Source: Seison nebaliae
Lineage: Eukaryota > Rotifera > Pararotatoria > Seisonacea > Seisonidae
Reading direction: 5' to 3'
Length of the DNA stretch: 64,000 bases
NCBI GenBank assembly: GCA_023231475.1
Contig: JALJEE010000451.1
Location: forward strand, 1-64,000
Below the pieces are notes generated by a model, which saw only the letters and a program-made list of their open reading frames with translations, ran no database searches and was not told the origin of the DNA. Within the stretch, counting starts at the first letter, position 1; every line of letters begins with the position of its first letter. Both the position numbers and the translations under genes were made by a program. Positions 49,301-60,783 of the stretch are shown one piece after another.

Positions 49301-50446
49301 ATGCGAAATTGTTATCGGAAGATAATATTTGGAATCATCTTCTTCATTTTTATCAGAATGAGAATTTGTTAGTTGAAGGACCATTGAATCAATTGAAAAA
49401 ATCGAAAATAATCCTACATCAATTGGCACCATTAAAGAATCCGATTAATCCTGTTTAATTTCTTTAATTTCTTTCTCATCTCATTATTATTATTTATTCC
49501 AATTCTTTTAAAGGGATATCATTTCGCTTTCAAAAACTTTAGTCGATCCAATGCTGATGGTGATGGAAATGGAAGAAATGGAAAGAATGACGAATCTATC
49601 GCCAATTCACAAATGCTAATTATGATGATGATGAACGATCGACAACAACAACAACAACAACAACAAGAGAGTCAACAAGGAAATGATCAATCAAATATGT
49701 CGAATCAAGGAACATTTGCGAATGATCGAGATATTCCATTATCAATTCCCAAATTTCTACCTGGTCGTTATAGTCAATTTGGGAGTACATCAAATAATTA
49801 TGGATCAGATATGATAACACAATCATCAATGAATATGCAAATGCCGATGTCGAATTCGAATGTTCATTATCCACCATCACTCCAACAACCACCACCATCT
49901 CATTCCAATCATCAGGATAATTCATATGAAATGACACAGACGAATGGTGTAGATAAGAGGAATCCAGTCAATCAAATTTATTATGAGAATAAAGACTCTC
50001 GATGTGTGTCATCTGAAGAATTCAGTCAATCCAATAACAAGAACAATTACAACAACAGTGTTCGATATGTCCAAAACCGTAATCGCAATCAGCAACCATC
50101 TCATCCGATTATGGAGAGATATCCTGTTCCATTCAATTTGTTCGTCCCTCCAACAATCGATCAGTCTCAAGTTCATTCGATGGGCGATAATCATTCGCAT
50201 CAACAATCGAACAATTTCACCGATCATCTCTCCTCTCAATCCCAAACTCAATTGACTCAATTTGGCAATGAGGAAGGTTCCCAAATGTTATACACTCAAC
50301 ATCCCGGCCAATTATCTGATCAACGAAATTATCAATTCTCTCAACAGATGCCACAATCACAATTGACGACGGAGACTATGCACAGTCAATTGTCATTCCC
50401 TGATGGGAATTTCTCCCAATTTCCTGAAAATGATCGTCACTTATAA
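46335..50446 (+). CDS. UPF1: Nonsense-mediated decay helicase Upf1 (RENT1)
   Basis: Three exons (46335-49213, 49278-49452, 49514-50446) give about 1328 residues. The N-terminal Cys/His-rich domain that binds UPF2 is at about 125-250 (ECAYCGYDDDMCIGKC, CNRMSRNGSCSHIVYHL, LQCYYCGNDNVFTLGYIPAK). The SF1 helicase core follows: [20 protein letters not shown] (motif I), ADVICC-like NVICCTCIGAFDPR, LIDESTQAGE (motif II), LVGDYCQLGP (III), LQVQYRMHPFLS (IV), SVDAFQGREKDFIILSCVR (V) and DPRRLNVAITRAKYG (VI). Splicing restores K-YGLIIIGN and NP-GYHF. The last exon, with a Gln run near its start, carries many SQ/TQ dipeptides as expected for the SMG1-phosphorylated tail. A Glu/Lys/Asp-rich insertion of about 50 residues precedes the Cys/His domain. 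Confidence 0.97.
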
Positions 50447-51200
50447 ACGATCATCAACATTGGAAGTCTAACAACGTTTCATTATGCATCCCCTCACGCA
50501 ATGTGTATTGCGTTTAAATTTTTTTTTTTAGATTGACAATATATCTATCGTCTCGTTTCAGAAGCATCCTCCTTTTCCTCTATGGATATCGTCCACCTTT
50601 TTTCTCAAATGGTAAAAAGAGAATAGAACGAATTGATTCGGCATTTTTATTTCATCTTTCATTTCCTCAATAATCCAGACACATACACATACGAGGGATA
50701 TTTGTGTCTTTGGGATGATGATTGTTTGTGTGAGAGAAAGAAATAAAATTCATTTTCACCATTACGATCAGATTAATTAGTTTTCAAACGTTTCTTGTCT
50801 ATCCGCACATGTTTTCCACAAAGATAAAAATAAAAAGAAAATTAAATAAATTAAAATTGATTTGAATTCCTGTAGCAATCGATTAAAATGGAAATGATTA
50901 GTCCCAAAATCTTCAAAGCATCAACATCTCATACTCCATTGCCTTCTCCTCCTCCTCCTCCTCACTAATATGAGATTTGTCAGGAAAGGGCAAATGTCAG
51001 TGAAGAATAGTTGCCTCCGAATTTTAGCGACAAAAAAAAAGGATTAGTAGGAGAGAAAAGAAGAAAAATAAAATTCACATCGGAATCAATGTCTTCTGTG
51101 AGTTGATCGTGTGTAGGTGTGTTTTTTGTGTATGTTGATCCTTTCTCAGAATGACATGTGATTTTTAAGAGCAAACATTTCAATCGAATAAGTTAAATGG
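50447..51200. other. 3' flanks of convergent Upf1 and cytochrome b561 genes
   Basis: Probable 3' UTRs. It contains a T10-11 run near 50520 and a short (tcc)n tract near 50945-50965. No further gene is supported; a minus-strand open stretch (51183-50980) is not convincing. Confidence 0.4.
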
Positions 51201-52071
51201 TTATTCCATTTGATAGTGGGGAGTTTCCATTTCTCGTTGATACGAACCTTTTGTGACGACATATGAAACGATCAATCCAAAGAAGACGATACACATTCCA
51301 TAGATGTTGATGAGAACGCCTTCTCCCGACATTTCATTATATCTTTTTTAAATATGAGAATTAATCGAGAATAAATAGAATTGAGAAATTTGATTAGAAG
51401 AAACTTGATAGATGCAGAAATGAATGTCACTTTTTCCATAATTCCCAAGAGAGCGGAAAGACAAGATAAAATGAAAATTGCCACACCCCAAAATCTGTGT
51501 TTGGGCATTAATGCTGTGCGTAACGTGTCACTGAGTTTGGGAAAGAGAAATGCAACGAAGCCAGACATCCATTGCAAAGTGAAGAGAATTATTGTCGTCA
51601 TACCAATCCATGAATGGAGTGTGTACATATTGGGAATTGGTGGCTCTTTCAAATTGTGAGTGTCGAATACAGCCACCAATCCCACGATGGAGAAGATGAA
51701 TGCAGCCATATGCAATGTAGCATGTATTATTTTTATGTGTGTTTTCTTCATGTTTCGAAAGACACGAAACAACAATATCGCTAATAAAATACAATTGATA
51801 ATGAGAGAAATAATGATGATGATAAGAAAATCGAACAATTCCCATAGAAGAAGATGAGACCGATCGTCATGAATAAAGGATGATAATTAAATTCCCGAGT
51901 TAAATCAGAACGACCAGCTAAACCGCCTCGATATTTCCAAATCCAAAAACTTACGAGAACAATGGCGAGAGAACCGAACACTTCGGCAATCACCACCAGA
52001 ATGGAGAAGATGTTCGCCATTCGCTTTCCATTATTAGCTGTGTCCATTAGATTCCGTTGACTATCGTACAT
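51201..52071 (-). CDS. Cytochrome b561 (transmembrane ascorbate-dependent reductase)
   Basis: Three exons (52071-51837, 51780-51405, 51342-51201; introns of 56 and 62 nt) give 250 residues. The family signature is clear: SFWIWKYRGGL, FNYHPLFMTIGLIFFYGNSILLFRVFR, IIHATLHMAAFIFSIVGLVAVFDTHN, YTLHSWIGMTTIILF and MPKHRFWGVAIFILSCLSALLG. The haem-ligand histidines sit in the second to fifth membrane segments (YHPL, IIHATLH, TLHSW, PKHRF). Six membrane segments are expected and all fit. The protein moves electrons from cytosolic ascorbate across the membrane, to lumenal semidehydroascorbate or ferric iron. The first in-frame ATG after a tttctcag sequence was taken as start (MYDSQRN); MANIFS is a possible later start. 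Confidence 0.93.
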
Positions 52072-52555
52072 CGAACGAGAGAATCCTGAGAAAAGTTCCA
52101 CGTAGCACACTTATCTTCTCTGCTTATACAAATGGTTTGTCGATCTTTTGTTATGTTAGATAAAATTATCGGATAAAAATTATTTTAAATAAAATTCAAA
52201 GGAAATTACGTAGAGCAACCTCCACTTGATCTGGTGTAAAATGAATTAAATTGATCATTTTCCAATACAAAGCTTGATATAAAATTTTATATTTATATTT
52301 TATTTTATTTATTTAACATTTATTTATTTAACATAAATTTATATAATAACAATTTTTATTCATTATAATTAAATGTTCTTGATCAATTATTAAAAATATT
52401 CGTAAAAATATTTGGAGATCCAACAAACAATTCCTCTATCAATAACAAAATTTTCATATCTCTTCAATTTTTAGCTTTGACGTCAAATCATTTCAATTTC
52501 CCCATTTTCAAAACAATAACATCAATCAACAATTGTCAATCTTAAAGATATGATA
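52072..52555. other. Spacer between ABHD13-like and cytochrome b561 genes
   Basis: Very AT-rich 480 bp holding the ABHD13 3' flank and the cytochrome b561 promoter, both on the minus strand. No coding signal. Confidence 0.4.
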
Positions 52556-53891
52556 TCATGATAAAATCTTTGAGATTTGATGAGTTTTATCTGTCGATCG
52601 AAATTCATTGTAATCGCCAAATAGCTTAATAGCTAAACTGTAACTACTCTTGTCCCATCCACCATTATGCGTACCGTTGACAATGCGGACTAAGCACGAT
52701 CGATTTTGATTGGAACAACGAACGATGTCATATAATTGTTCCATCATCGACGGTGGTACCTGAAATGAATGGAGAAGAATGAAGAGATGAAATGAAAGAA
52801 ATGTGAACTAATTCATCCATTTCACCCGAGAGAAATAGAATTGGAATATTCTTACTGATCATTTTGAGTTTTCCTTCTGAATTGAATTTGGAAGCGACGA
52901 GAAAATTTGGCAATTTGTTGACCCAATTTGCACCAGCGATCTCTCTTCCCATTTTTGGTATGGAAAGGAATGTGTTATCGATAATGACTCCCGCCAAATC
53001 ATTTTGTCGTCGATACATGAGATCGATGGCGACTGCTCCACCTAAACTTCGTCCAAATAAAATAATTGGCAATTTGGGAAAATTGTTTTTGACGAAATCG
53101 AGAACATATAATGAATCTTTCTCCAAATATTTCTCATTAGGGAAGGAGGACGATAATCCAAATCCACGATATTCTACCAACAGAATGTGACAATTGAAAA
53201 TGTTCTGGAATTTGGGTATTTCATATTGACGATCGAAAACAGAACCGGCATTCCCATGGAAATGGATGATGAAAATCTCCTTCAACTTTTTATTGGTGAG
53301 AGAATTGGGCGGGAAATAAAGTGAATGGATTTTATTATCATCGAATGATTTAATATGAATGGATTTAGTGAAGAGATTAGATTGAGATTGTTGATGGAGT
53401 GCTGAATAGGTTGATGTTTTCCTTATTGGAGTATTGAGAGAGAATAGATCGTGAATATCCAATAATTGATGTCGTCGCAAATAGGCGGAATAAAGTAAAT
53501 TTGGATAGAAGAGAAACGAATCCTCCAACTTGTACAAAATGTTGAGGAGACAAATGGAGAAGATGAGAAGAAGTAATAAGAAGAATATAAAATTGTATAT
53601 GATCGAATAAATGGTAAGAAGAGGTAGAAGAATAAGAAATGAATTCCGACACATCTCCTTCTTGTCACCAAATGATTTTTGATAAATGAATTGAATAGTT
53701 TGAAAGAAATCGAACGATGAATTATTTTTCTTCAAATTCATGATGTCTTTATCCATCTGTGATATCCAACTGTCATCCAAAATGACATTCTCTTCACAAT
53801 CACTCTCTCCCGACACATAACCAAATGATTCGTCGACCGACTCATTCTCCAGACGGATAAATGGAGTGTTCTTCATTTCCCCATCAAACAT
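52556..53891 (-). CDS. ABHD13: ABHD13-type alpha/beta hydrolase, single-pass membrane
   Basis: Two exons (53891-52809, 52759-52556; 49-nt intron) give 428 residues. After an acidic N-terminal region a hydrophobic segment (IFFLLLLLIFSICLLNILYKLEDSFLFYP) matches the ABHD13 membrane anchor and the following YKFQD..L.FP. The hydrolase core has FHGNAGSV (oxyanion region), VEYRGFGLSSS, the nucleophile elbow LFGRSLGGAVAIDL (Ser in GRSLGG) and NTFLSIP. The acid is in LSGEMDELVP and the His in VNGTHNGGW. All three catalytic positions are kept. The substrate is unknown for this family. The frame is open upstream to an ATG at 54083, but ATG at 53891, directly after a pyrimidine tract ending in acag, gives a family-like start. 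Confidence 0.9.
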
Positions 53892-54162
53892 CTGTCCAAT
53901 GGGAAATGCAGGTGATGAAAAAGAAAAAAAGTTTTTGAAAAAAAAAATAATTGGATATGTCAAAGGTGAAATGGATTGAGGAGGGGCAAAAGAGTGAACA
54001 AGCTTCAAAATTGAAGATGACACTCTCTTAATCCATTCAACACATGGAGGAAGTGGATTGAAGAAAATAATAAAGTTTCCCAAAATTCTTCCGAAACAAT
54101 CTTCATTTATATTTTACGAAAATTCAAAATTTAACCTTACGATCTGGTGTGGACGAATATCC
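53892..54162. promoter_or_regulatory. Bidirectional promoter region, ABHD13 / DDB1
   Basis: The chosen starts of two divergent genes are 271 bp apart. Longer in-frame starts for each (54083 minus, 54058 plus) would make the coding regions overlap. An A run and pyrimidine tract (about 53920-53950) followed by acag just before the ABHD13 ATG could be a splice acceptor, for a 5' UTR intron or a spliced leader. Confidence 0.45.
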
Positions 54163-57100
54163 ATGATGCGATCGACGAAAACTCCCTTCTACGCTTATGT
54201 AGCTGAAGTGGAGAAGGGCGATGCTATTGTTGATTGTGTAGTGGGCAATTTTGGATGTAAACACAAACAAATACTAATTATGGGAAGGAATCAATCACTC
54301 GATATTTATGAGATGAATGACGAAGAATTAGTTCGATTAAAATCCTTCAAACTTTATGGGGAAATTAATCGATTGAGCAAATTCGAAGTGGGACAACGTG
54401 ATTATCTCGTCATATTATTCTGCAATTTCAAAGCGATCATACTCACTTTCTTTGATGATAATGATGATAATCGAATGACAGCTCAAACTTTAGCTAGTGT
54501 TGATCTGATGATGGTGAATGGTCGTGAAACTGGTAATGGAAATTTAATAGAAGTTGATCCGAGAAATCGAATGATCGCTCTCCATCAATTTGATGGTATT
54601 CTAACATACATTCCAATTCATATCGATCAACCAATTAATCCTGAAAAAAATCGTCATTGTTATTGGAAAGTTCTTCATACTCTCATCAATTCGATGGATT
54701 TGGTTGATATGAAATTCCTTCATGGTTATGAAGAGAGTACTCTCGCTATTATTCGTCGAGTGAAAGGTAATCGATTAACATATTCTCGAATTCAAATAGA
54801 TATAAATCGATCGGAAATATTATTATGTGAACCATCGGAATATTTCCTTCTCGATTGGTACGAATTAAAGAAAGAACGTCCACATATCATGATTTCGATA
54901 AAGGGACCGATGTATGGCGTTTTCATCGTCGACCGTACAGGAATCACATATTTGAATGATAATTTATATATGAATGATTATCATATTCTTCCAATCATTC
55001 AACGATTAGCAGATTTGAAAGAGAGGAAGAAATTTGAAATTGACATGAAACGATTATTGAGGAAATTCAATCGACAAATCTTTTCAACAAATCTTTTGAA
55101 GAATAACGAAATTTTATGTTACGTTGAATTGAAAGTGACAGAATATTTATTGTTGAGTAATAATGGAAGTATGTATCGATTATCGATGGATTGTATGGAA
55201 GTATGTCAAGGAATTTTCCGTCCAACAAATATGAAATTGAAATTCGTTCGAGATACAACCCTCCCACAAACTATGTCTTTATTGAATGATCATTTCCTCT
55301 TTATTAGTAGTCGTTTAGCAAATCATGAATTATATCATATTGATGATAATGGTCAATTGAGATTGATGAAGACATTCAATAGTAATGGACCTTTGGCTGA
55401 TGTTTGTCTCATTAAATCTGATAATTATTCAAGTGATTCATTGATTATGGCATGCAATGCTCATCGACATGGTTGTGTGAAAGTGATGAGGAAGATGGTA
55501 AGAACGGAGAAAATGGAGAAGATTACATTGGAATCAGAATTGATGGGAATTGATCAAATTTCAAATATGTTCCCAATCAGAATAAAATCTTCTTTAAAAT
55601 TATTCGTGAATTATAAGGAACGATCAAAATTGATAAAAGTGAAAGGTGATGACTCTTTCTTCCACAATTCCTCCATTATCGATAAAATTGAAAATAAATG
55701 TTGTGTTCATGTTCAACAATTGAAATTTGATGAAGATTTCTGGTTGATTGTTCAATCGAATCATCTTCTTTTTATCAAGAATGATAAAATAATATTTGAG
55801 AGAAATTATGAGGATGATGTGGATATAACGGTAGTGAGTTGTCGAATGAACGAGAGATGTGTGATATCTATTGCTTTCGCTTCAACAAATAAATTATTTC
55901 ATATAAAATTCCAGTTGGTCAATGAAGAATTGACGATTGAGAAGGAGGAGAAGGTTTGGGAATTTGACTATTTCATTTCGTGTATCGATCTTTCTTCATT
56001 ATCATTCAATCTGTTAGCATTGGGATTATGGGAGAAGGATGTGATGAAAATTATTGATTTAACAGATGATCAAATAATGAATTATGATGAATTTGATGAA
56101 TTTCGTGTACGTTCTGTCAAATTCTTATCGATCGTCGATCGTTACGAATTGTTATTCGTTGCCCTTTTTAATGGAATGTTAAAATATTTTCAAAAGATGG
56201 ACAATTCTCATATTTATGAGTTGATCGGTCAAGTGTCCATTTATGGTAAATTGTCGGTCATTCGTAGAATTATTTATTTGAATGACAAACCTGCTGAAGA
56301 TTATTCCTATAAAATGGATCATCGATTGTTTGAAGATAATGTGAATGTTCGAGAGGTAATGGCGAGACAGAGGAGAGGAAAGAAAATTGAAATCCTTCAT
56401 TTGGATACGGGAGAAGGAATGCTTATTTTCCCTGAAAGAAATGACATGAATTATCGATTAATTTTCGCTGATTTATCATCACATTCTTCCTCCATTTGTC
56501 GATCATTCGATTTCGTCAAGAATCATCTCTCCTTCCTTCAAGAAACGAGAAATCGTAAATTGAACAAATGGATCAGTGACGATTATTTAATCTCTCAACA
56601 AGGCGATATTGAATTGATGGAAATGGAATTGGTGGAGAAATATCATGTTTTACGTCTGCCTTTTGGAGAGACGACCAATAAACTCATTTGTCAAAAGAGG
56701 AATGGTATAATTGGCGTTACAACTTTCCGGACAGATATCACATCTCATATCGTCAAATTTGATAAAGAAAAATTTAAAACGATTCCCTTCGTCGATGAGA
56801 GACGACGATCAAAAAATCATTGTTTCGTACGAACTATTCCTGTTCCGCTTATGAGAGAAGAGAAAGTAGAAGATTATCCAGTCAGTATTCGATTGTTATA
56901 TGATAATACGGATCGAACGAAAACATATGTTGTCGCTTATTCTCATTATACACAAATTCGTGAATATATTAATGATTTGGTGGAAGTGGAAGGAAGTGAT
57001 GATATATTAAATGATTTATCATCTATTCTTTATGCAACTAAATCGACGAAGAAAGAAGCGACAAATTTCCATTTTCGATTCCATGACATCTTCCAAGGTA

Positions 57101-59399
57101 ATATGACATTTCGTGGACGAATTAAAGAATTAAGAACGGACAATTCTAATAAAGTCGATCGAATGTTCATTGCAGGTACACCAATCGAAGTACATAATGT
57201 GACGATAATGGATCGATTTAGTTATCGTCCTTTATTCACTATGCAATTTGATGTAACAGAATGTATTCATTCTCTTATTACTGGACGATTGATAATCGAT
57301 GCTCATTCAGATGACGAGACCGGTGATCATGTAAATACCTCGTCATTCAAACATGAGATTGATGAAGATCTCTATTTTACGGAGAAAGATGAAAACATTT
57401 GGATGGATGAACGAAATGGAGGGAAAAAATGGTCAGATGAATATTTTTTCGTTGGAACATCATTCGCTTCATTGTTTGAGGATGAAGTGAAAATTGGAAG
57501 AATTGTCATATTGAAATGGGAGAATAGTTTCTTTTTCATTTATTCTCTCTTCTTCTTTCATTCTCTCTTTCTTATCAAGACGAATTGATCATGTTTCGAG
57601 AAAAATTAACAAATGGTGCTGTTCATTCATTGAATATTGTGAATGGATGTTTAGTAGCGACAGTGAACGCTTCTGTTATTATTAATATTATTATTTTCAT
57701 TATTTATTTGAAATTTTTATTTATTTTTAATTATTTTTTTATGATGACAGACGAGAATGTTCAAATTGTCAGGAAAAGAATTGAAATTAGAATGTATTAA
57801 AGGAACGTCAAATGTCAATGTGTTGGCAGTGAGAAGTAAAACAGCATCCGTTATAAATGAGAACGATATCAAAGAGATTAAGGAGATCTCTTGCACAGAA
57901 CTCGTCCATCGATCCTTCATCAATAATTCAGATAGAAATTATTTCTTCTCACCTCAAACGGAAGGTAAAGCATTGGTGTTAGTTGGAGATTTGTGTCAAA
58001 CCGTTTCACTTTATGCTTTTAATGCGAAAAAAATGTGTCTCCAATTCGTTCGTCATTTCCTTTATTTCTATCTATCTATATTTATTTCTTTCATCATCAG
58101 TTGGCACATGATCGATATCCCAGTTGGTGTAACGATATGGATTTTCTAGATTTTTCTAGAGGAATCGGATGGAAAGATGATGATGATGATCTAACATCAT
58201 TCATCTCAATTTTAGCAGCAGATGGTAGTGGTAATCTCATTCTTTATTTATATGAACGAGCTGAACGACCAGAAAAACAATTAGATCTCAAATCATTAAA
58301 CATCGACTTCTCCACTGGTCTACCAAATCAACATCGACAATCATGGGATGATCAACTTCCTGAATCGACACTCTCAGCTGAAGTATCCGCCATCATCAAA
58401 GCGAATCATGAACCTGACGAATTTCTGAATGATCCGTTAACTGGTGGATTCTCTCGTTCCACCATCGCCAAATCAACATTACATCGAATTGGACATTTTC
58501 ATTTGGGAGAGAATGTCAATCAGATAAGAAGGACTCGATTATGTTCAAATTATTATTCGTTCGTCAAAGAATGGGAAGATAATAATGAACCGATTATTGA
58601 ATTTGATATAGATAATAATTTGAAAAATTTTTTCGGGAAAATTTCAGTAAAGAAAGATCCAGGTATTAAATCTCTTCCTACTATGTGTGAGGCAGCATTT
58701 GAAGATCGTCCAATTGCAGAAGAGATGAGTCATAAAGGCAAATTGAGAAATCCATTAAATGTCAATAGTGAATCATTATTGTTAATGAGTGTATCGGGAG
58801 CACTTCATGCTGTTTATTCGATTTCTTACGAAATTTATCAAATTTTGAAGAGAATTGAAACGATAATGACTGCCGGAATCTACACCGAATTACTTCATGC
58901 CAAAATGGAAAATAAAATTATTCCGCTGAACATTTTCAAAGAGATTCAGTCGACTATTAGTCGGACACATCACATCGTATTTCGCTCATTTCACACAGAA
59001 CGAGAATTTATCATGTCAGAAACGTTCATTGATGGAAGTATCGTAGAAAAATTCATTTTATTACCATTCGACGTGCAGAAATATCTCCTCAAATATAATA
59101 ATATTATGAAAGATGTGAGGAGAGCGTCGACGGGGAAGATGATGAAGAAAAATGCACAACAAATCAAAGAATTGATGGAAAAAGAGGAAGTGACAGGAAA
59201 TACGAAAGATTTAATAAGAGAAGAATTCGTTGAAATTGAAACGAAAAATGAGAATTTCTGGCGTGATCAAAAGAAGAGAGCGAACGAATCGATGGAAGAG
59301 AATGTTGTGAAAAAGACGAAGAGTTTCAAAGTGAAAATTTTTCATAAGCAAATCAATAATATCATCTACAATTTTATTTATTCACATTAGACCGTTTGA
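54163..59399 (+). CDS. DDB1: DDB1-like beta-propeller protein (CUL4 ubiquitin ligase adaptor), enlarged and divergent
   Basis: Four exons (54163-57526, 57580-57674, 57751-58047, 58101-59390) join in frame to about 1681 residues. A possible last intron (gtgaaa...cacattag) would change the final residues and end at 59399. Family landmarks in order: LIMGRNQSLDIYEM, EVDPRNRMIALHQFDGILTYIPI, FLHGYEESTLAII, LFISSRLANHELYHI, NGPLADVCLI, ALGLWEKDVMKIIDL, FFVGTSFASLFEDEVKIGRIVIL, NGAVHSLNIVNGCLVATVNAS, KALVLVGDLCQTVSLYAF, GHFHLGENVNQI and FRSFHTEREF...FIDGSIVEKF. The RSFHTER...FIDG block favours DDB1 over CPSF160 or SF3B3. DDB1 links CUL4 to DCAF substrate receptors. Human DDB1 has 1140 residues, so over 500 extra residues are present, spread as loops. 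Confidence 0.85.
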
Positions 59400-59483
59400 T
59401 GGTGGTAGTAGTATTGTTAATATTGAGAGAAGAATTTATTAATAAACTTTCTCCCAACTAGTAACTGGAAGAGAATTCCATTC

Positions 59484-60386
59484 TTATTTTCCTTTCTGTT
59501 CCATTAGACGATTTCTCATATTTGCATAGAATTCTGGTGGTAATGATGGTTTTCGACTTTTCACCCAATTCTCATGTAAATCGACTGCACGTCCTCTCGG
59601 ATGTGAGACGATTCGATATCCGGTAACTGTTTCCGTTCGCTTATTATCATTCCGATGATGTCCCGTTTTCATTTTCCTTCGATAAATATTTTTATCTTCC
59701 ATAATCGATGAGGAATTATTCGGATAATATTGATGTTGTTGATAATTGGTTATGGATGAAGGAGGAGGTACATTCTGTTGATAGTTTGGATAAGAATTAT
59801 TCGATTGAAATTGTTGTTGATTATATTGTGGTTGATGAGAATGATTGTTTACCGTTTGTTGATGGTTCGAATGATATTGATGATTCTTATTATATAATGG
59901 TTGTTGATAATTGGGGAGAGTGGGAAGATTATTGTTGAGATCATAGGAATAATGATCTGGTTTTTCATAAGTTCTTTTGGGAAGTAATGATGGATGAGAT
60001 AAAGTGAGAGGATATGAATTATCCAAATCGCCCGAGATATCATAATAAGTAGTTTGGGAGGACATGTTGGAGAAATCGACAGGAATATGTCGCGTATACG
60101 TCATGGAACGATTAGCAGATAATGGTGATGAATATCGGAAATTTGAAGATGATGACGATAACGAAGAAGTTGACGAAGACAACTTATTTCTCCGTTTCGA
60201 TGTTCCATAATAATCGTTCATTGGCAAATTATCTTTTCGACCTATATCATAAGCAACCGTATCATAAATGGTGGAGGTGTTATCTGATAAAATTGAATAG
60301 TTCTCATCTGAATTATAGTTGGATGATTTCGCTGTAGAATAAATATAAGTTCTGCTTCGACTCATTTCCCTTTCGATTCTCTTCAA
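59484..60386 (-). CDS. Unrecognised Asn/Gln/Ser/Tyr-rich protein with a basic C-terminal motif
   Basis: A single exon of 300 residues from ATG at 60386; a second ATG eight codons in (MSRSRTYIY) is possible. Residues 1-225 are disordered, with Ser runs and an Asn/Gln/His/Tyr-rich prion-like stretch (about 145-230). The last 60 residues look folded and constrained: TETVTGYRIVSHPRGRAVDL, then HENWVKSRKPSLPPEFYANM. I do not recognise this ending. The gene is convergent with DDB1, about 85 bp apart. Confidence 0.6.
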   Translation of the reverse strand: MKRIEREMSRSRTYIYSTAKSSNYNSDENYSILSDNTSTIYDTVAYDIGRKDNLPMNDYYGTSKRRNKLSSSTSSLSSSSSNFRYSSPLSANRSMTYTRHIPVDFSNMSSQTTYYDISGDLDNSYPLTLSHPSLLPKRTYEKPDHYSYDLNNNLPTLPNYQQPLYNKNHQYHSNHQQTVNNHSHQPQYNQQQFQSNNSYPNYQQNVPPPSSITNYQQHQYYPNNSSSIMEDKNIYRRKMKTGHHRNDNKRTETVTGYRIVSHPRGRAVDLHENWVKSRKPSLPPEFYANMRNRLMEQKGK

Positions 60387-60783
60387 TAATTTTATTCTTT
60401 TGTCAATTTCCTTCTCATTCCACTTCGATCACAATCACCTATTAATCAATTACATCGTTACTATGACATTCCTATTCCATTGTTATATTTCACTTTCTAT
60501 CATCATCATATCATCATCCAACCTTCTCATTATTGTCATATAATGGCATTATTCTTCTAAATTTTTGCTTGCAATTCAACCTAATAATTATTATGAACAT
60601 ATCTCATAAAACTCTAATTTCTAATCCTTTTACCCCGAATTATAATTCAACTTCAATTAACCTCTGTTAACAAACATTAACATCAGGAAACGGTTTCAAT
60701 TTGAGAGAGAGAGTTATTGAAAATAAACGAAAGAAATTTGAAATTTATTCAAACAAAATGCGAAATTAATTTCCAATTGTCTG
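60387..60783. other. Spacer, 400 bp
   Basis: Upstream region of the minus-strand Asn/Gln-rich gene and 3' flank of the coiled-coil gene. AT-rich, with no coding signal. Confidence 0.4.

Noticed and set aside
54058-54162. Upstream ATG that would lengthen DDB1 by 35 residues
   Set aside because: It would overlap the ABHD13 5' end, and the extra residues do not resemble any DDB1 N-terminus. ATG at 54163 gives a family-like start.
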